Source of the DNA: Haplomitrium mnioides
Lineage: Eukaryota > Marchantiophyta > Haplomitriopsida > Calobryales
Assembly (NCBI GenBank): GCA_049999725.1
Contig: JBNGIS010038677.1
Coordinates: 1 to 20,857, forward strand
DNA length: 20,857 nt
Direction of reading: 5' to 3'
Shown here piece after piece: positions 17,058 to 20,857 of the stretch (positions are counted from its first letter, which is position 1; each line of letters starts with the position of its first letter). The notes under the pieces were generated by a model, which was not told the DNA's origin, ran no database searches, and saw only the letters and a program-made list of their open reading frames with translations. Made by a program: the position numbers and the translations under genes.

Positions 17058-20000
17058 ATGGAGAAATTAAATTCTAAATAGTTGACCATAGAGGGAGATA
17101 ATTATCTCTCTTGGTCACTAGATGCAACTGCCCATTTGGTATCCAAAGGATTAGAGACTACCATCTTGATAGGTGAGGATATTACTCTACAATAGAAAGC
17201 CCATGCTTTGGTCAACCGGAGGCATCACCTTTCAGACTCTATGAAAATTTAGTATCTGAATGAGAGTAACCTTTGAATTCTCTGGAATAATCTGAAAGAA
17301 AGATTTGACCACACCAAAACTATACATCTGCCTAAAGCAAGAGATGATTGGGTTAATTTGAGAGTGCATAATTTTTTGACTATATCTAAATACAACAATG
17401 AGTTATTTAGAAATACATCCCAATTGGCTTTGTGTGGTCACCCTATTTTTCAAGAGGAGCAAATTGCAAAGACATTGTCCACATTTCATACAACAAACAT
17501 GATTCTGTCCACCCAATACATAAACATGACTTTTACTACATATTCTGAACTGATAACATATTTGTTGTTAGCAGAGAAGCATCAGTACTTATTGATGAAA
17601 AATTCTAAAGTTAGACCTCTAGGTACCCTACCTCCAACCCAAATACCTAAAGCTCATTTTTTCATGCCAACATATAATAAAGGCATGTCTAGAACAAAGG
17701 CCAGATTTGGTTCATTTAGACAAAACTGTCAAAGGGGTAAAGCACCCATACTTGGCAAGAATCAATAGTTCAAGAGGAGAGGAAGGGGCAACTCTATAAG
17801 ATTCTTCCAAAGAGGAAGAAGAGGAGGCAGATCTTTATACAATAATAGAAGTTAGCCATTCTCAAGTAATTCAAGAGGACCAGTGGTATGCAACAAATGT
17901 AGGACATGGGACATACACATAAAGTTTGCAAGATCCCACCTCACATAATGGCACTATATGCAAAGAACAAGAACCAGAATGCTGCAATTGAGACTCATGG
18001 TGTTTTCTTGGAACAAACCGATACCTTTAGCGACTATATTGATAAGGAAGAGGATCTGAACACTCTTGAGACAAATATGATTCAATGTACAAAGACTACA
18101 CTACCTCTTGATGATATTCATACCTGCATAATTGACAGTGGTAATACTCATACTATTCCAAAATGGAGGTCATACTTCACCAAGCTTATGCCCTCAAACC
18201 GAGAGGTGACTACAATCATAGGCAGTAATCAAATTGAAGAAGGCAAAGGACATGCCATAATCAGATTTCCACAAGGGACTATTCTTAATATAAAATATGC
18301 TATTTATGCACCAAGTGCTATAAGGAACCTTAATAGTTTCAAAGATATACGAGACAATGGTTTCCACATTCATACTAGCACTTGTAAAAACCATGAAGTG
18401 TTGCATTTGTTAAAGCACAATCTTGAAGGATCTGTAATAAAATAAACCTTATTTGCGTACCCTCTTGGTTTTTATATAGCACAAATACAAAATTCTCATA
18501 CTCATGCACAAAACATAAATCATACCATACTATGGCATAATCACTTAGGACATCCGAGCACGACAATGTTTCAAAGCATTCAAAAAGTGAGTGATCTATT
18601 TTTTCAAGCATAAGGCCATCTATTATCGAAAAACCATGCATATACTATTCTCAAGGAAAACTGGCCTTACAACTAGCAATCTCCAAAACAATTATGGAAA
18701 TTCCAAAATTCCTTGAGAGGACACATGCAAATATTTGTGGTCCTATCAACCCACCCAATGGACCCTTTCGGTATTTTTTGGTGATAATTTGCGCTTCAAC
18801 CAAATGGTTGTAAGTATCATTACTCTCAACCCGTAATTTAGTCTTCATGAGGATATTGGCACATATTCTGAAATTGAAAGTTCAATTTCTAGAAAGTCCA
18901 ACAAAAGTCCTACGAGTTGACAACGTGAGAGAGTTAACATCAAAAACATTTGATGATTTCTATATGACCATGGGTATAGATACTTAAAACTCTGTCGCAC
19001 ATGCCCATTTTCAAAATGGAATAGCCAAAAGAGTAATTCACGTCATACAAGCAATTGCTAGGCCCATTGTCATACAAACCAATTTATCAGTTCCTGCATG
19101 GGACCATGCAATACTACATGCCGCATCACTTTTAAAATATAGGCCATCAGTCTTCAATACATTATCACCTCACCAACTTGCTTATGGTAATATACTAGAT
19201 TTATCCTATTTAAGAGTTTTCAGTTGTCAAGTCTTAGTTTCAACTATAGGATTGAAAAGTACTAAGATGGGATCTCAAAGACAAAAAGGCATCTATCTGG
19301 GATATAACTCCTCTTCTATTATATGCTCTCTGGAACCATCCATTGTTGATGTTTTCCAAGTTAGATTAGCCAATTGTAATTTTTATGAGGATATATTTCC
19401 ATCTCTTTTTGAAGATAAAATTTCTTCATTACCAAAATAAACTACAATGGGAGAACATATCCACTATGTGGATGGATCAAAGAACAAAGCAAGGTGAAGA
19501 TGAAGTCAAGAGACTTCTTCACTTGGCTAAAACCTCAAACAATTGCAAGATTCATTTAATGAAATTGCATAGTTAACAAGGTTAGATATACTTGTGGTGA
19601 ATATTCCTCCAAGAATTCAAGATATTTTTAAACGAGTAGTTGACCAATTACCAAGGCATTAGAGAGGATGCCCTCTTGGCTCAAAAGACTCTCAACCTCA
19701 ACAAAAAGCTTCGACAAAGAGAAGTACTTTCTCAGTTGATGTGCCAATACCATCATCATCTACACCATTACTATATCAGCCGACCATCTCAGTATTGGAG
19801 TACCTTGATATTCAAGAGATCTCAATCCACTACATGGATACAAGAATTATATGGCAAAAAGAAAGTGTAGATGTAGATGACCACTTTGCATTCCTAGTTT
19901 CACAGACTACATCCGATACATCACCTGATCCAAGATCTATTAAAGAAGCTATGGACAATTTTGACTGGATAGAGTGGAAAAATGCAATGGATTCAAAGCT

Positions 20001-20262
20001 TGATTCTATTATACAAAGGGAGGTATTCGTACCTATAATCTTTGCTACCTTTGATGCCAATTTAATCAGATATAGGTGGATCTTTGAGAAAAATTGAAAT
20101 AAAAAAAGGTAAAATTGTCAAATATAAGGCATGCCTTGTAGCCAAAGGCTATGCAAAAATACTTGGGAGAGACCATGATCTCATATATGCCTCAATTATG
20201 GATGTTATCACATACTGATTTCTACTAGGCTTTTCCTTAGGACATGAGCTCATGACTGTAGC
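17058..20262 (+). pseudogene. Old Ty1/copia Gag-Pol relic, truncated in reverse transcriptase
   Basis: Gag starts ATGGAGAAATTAAAT (17058). GDNYLSWSLDATAHL and the following helices (LALCGHPIFQEEQIAKTLSTF) are the copia Gag (UBN2-type) domain. It is broken by TAG 17079, TAG 17193, TAG 17250 and TGA 17274. An Arg/Gly-rich linker leads to a CCHC knuckle at 17889-17929, which is split by a one-base frameshift. The protease has CIIDSGNTHTIP (Asp codon 18134). The integrase has LWHNHLGHPS (18531), and its triad positions are Asn (codon 18730), Asp (18919) and Lys (19027). The spacing of 63 and 36 codons equals the intact copia at the left, so D and E were lost by substitution. RT starts at SIKEAMDNFDWIEWKNAMDS (19939), shifts frame near 20098, continues YKACLVAKGYAKILGRD, and breaks off at GHELMTVA near 20262, before YVDD. 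No RNase H or 3' LTR remains. Confidence 0.9.
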
Positions 20263-20857
20263 ATAGAGGTGATCCCGACAATTGGAGATTTACCCTTCTC
20301 CGGGTTCTTTTACTCGGGGAGGACAGTGGTTTTGAGACAAAAGAATCTTATTCCTTACAGAAATCTTCACTTTCCGAATTCAGGACAATCAGGGATCCAT
20401 AATCACCTTTCCTAGGCTCCAAATCGGATTCCAGAATATTGAATCGGATCGCATTAACCCCGAAAACCAATTCCGAAGCACCGCTTCTGCTTCTATCCGA
20501 AACTTCCGAAACTCTGCTTCTGACCCTGTTCCGCCAACAGTCCGATGCCGTAGTCAACTCGGAAGCTTGACCGTCTCGTCGTTTCCTGTACTTCCCCCCC
20601 GTACGCTGACTTAAACCGCTTCACGACATCTTTGCTAACGTCACTTCTGATATTTCTCACTACACGACAATCTCCCACTTCGGAACTCCGCCGTCCGACG
20701 CCGTTTTCCTCCTGGAAGTTTGACCGTCGTTCCGCTAGTTCCTTCCGACTTCGGAAATTTCTCTCTCTCTCTTCGGACTCAAATTCGACCCTTTCCGAAT
20801 CCGAACTTCTGACCCCTAGCGTAAACTTCCGCTAGACCTCTTCTCCTTCCGCCACGC
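20263..20857. repeat. GC-richer block related to the gypsy LTRs (probable diverged LTR)
   Basis: Composition changes sharply where the copia relic ends. The block holds many TTCCGAA/TTCGGAA words. It also has two modules, GTCCGATGCCG...GGAAGCTTGACCGTC (about 20540) and GTCCGACGCCG...GGAAGTTTGACCGTC (about 20694), about 155 bp apart. These match the outline of the LTR modules at 3556-3895 and 9440-9779 in the same orientation. No coding domain is recognised. It runs off the right edge. The left boundary is within about 15 bp. Confidence 0.5.

Overview
The window is intergenic plant DNA made almost entirely of nested and decayed LTR retrotransposons. I found no host protein-coding gene, rRNA, tRNA or CRISPR array that I can support. 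Plant-type Ty1/copia and Ty3/gypsy proteins in varied states of decay, insertions inside insertions, and long AT-rich stretches with no recognisable gene suggest a land plant with a large, slowly purged genome. A gymnosperm is plausible, but the sequence does not prove it.

Layout. (1) 1-3555, + strand: the 3' two-thirds of a young Ty1/copia element (end of protease, integrase, reverse transcriptase, RNase H, polypurine tract, 320-bp 3' LTR). It is open apart from two amber codons. (2) 3556-10669, - strand: an older Ty3/gypsy-type element with LTRs of about 1.2-1.5 kb. It encodes only Gag and an aspartic protease and has no reverse transcriptase, RNase H or integrase between protease and polypurine tract, so it looks like a non-autonomous gag-pro element. 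The copia element sits inside its left LTR: the left LTR copy starts abruptly at the copia LTR end, while the right copy extends about 260 bp further. (3) 10670-11225: AT-rich, unassigned. (4) 11226 to about 12460, + strand: the 3' end of a different gypsy element (integrase C-terminus with GPY/F motif, untranslated tail, polypurine tract, start of an LTR). (5) 12468-13943, - strand: a decayed frame of about 490 codons with no net frameshift and a six-copy 30-bp (10-residue) tandem repeat, family unknown. (6) 14040-16560: a possible LTR end, a coiled-coil-like decayed frame, a perfect 46-bp tandem duplication and an unassigned 141-codon open frame. (7) 17058 to about 20262, + strand: a second, much older Ty1/copia relic (Gag, zinc knuckle, protease, integrase, start of reverse transcriptase) with frameshifts, many stops and a destroyed integrase triad. 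(8) 20263-20857: GC-rich sequence sharing short modules with the gypsy LTRs, probably a diverged LTR.

Nothing here forms a working multi-gene pathway. Relative ages can be read: the copia element at the left is youngest and lies in the gag-pro gypsy element, whose two LTRs differ by roughly 15% by eye. The relics to the right are older. Decay of the two left elements is dominated by changes that look like cytosine deamination. I did not find a convincing new biological system. The best leads are the pol-less gag-pro element, the 10-residue-repeat frame and the unassigned frame at 16137-16559.
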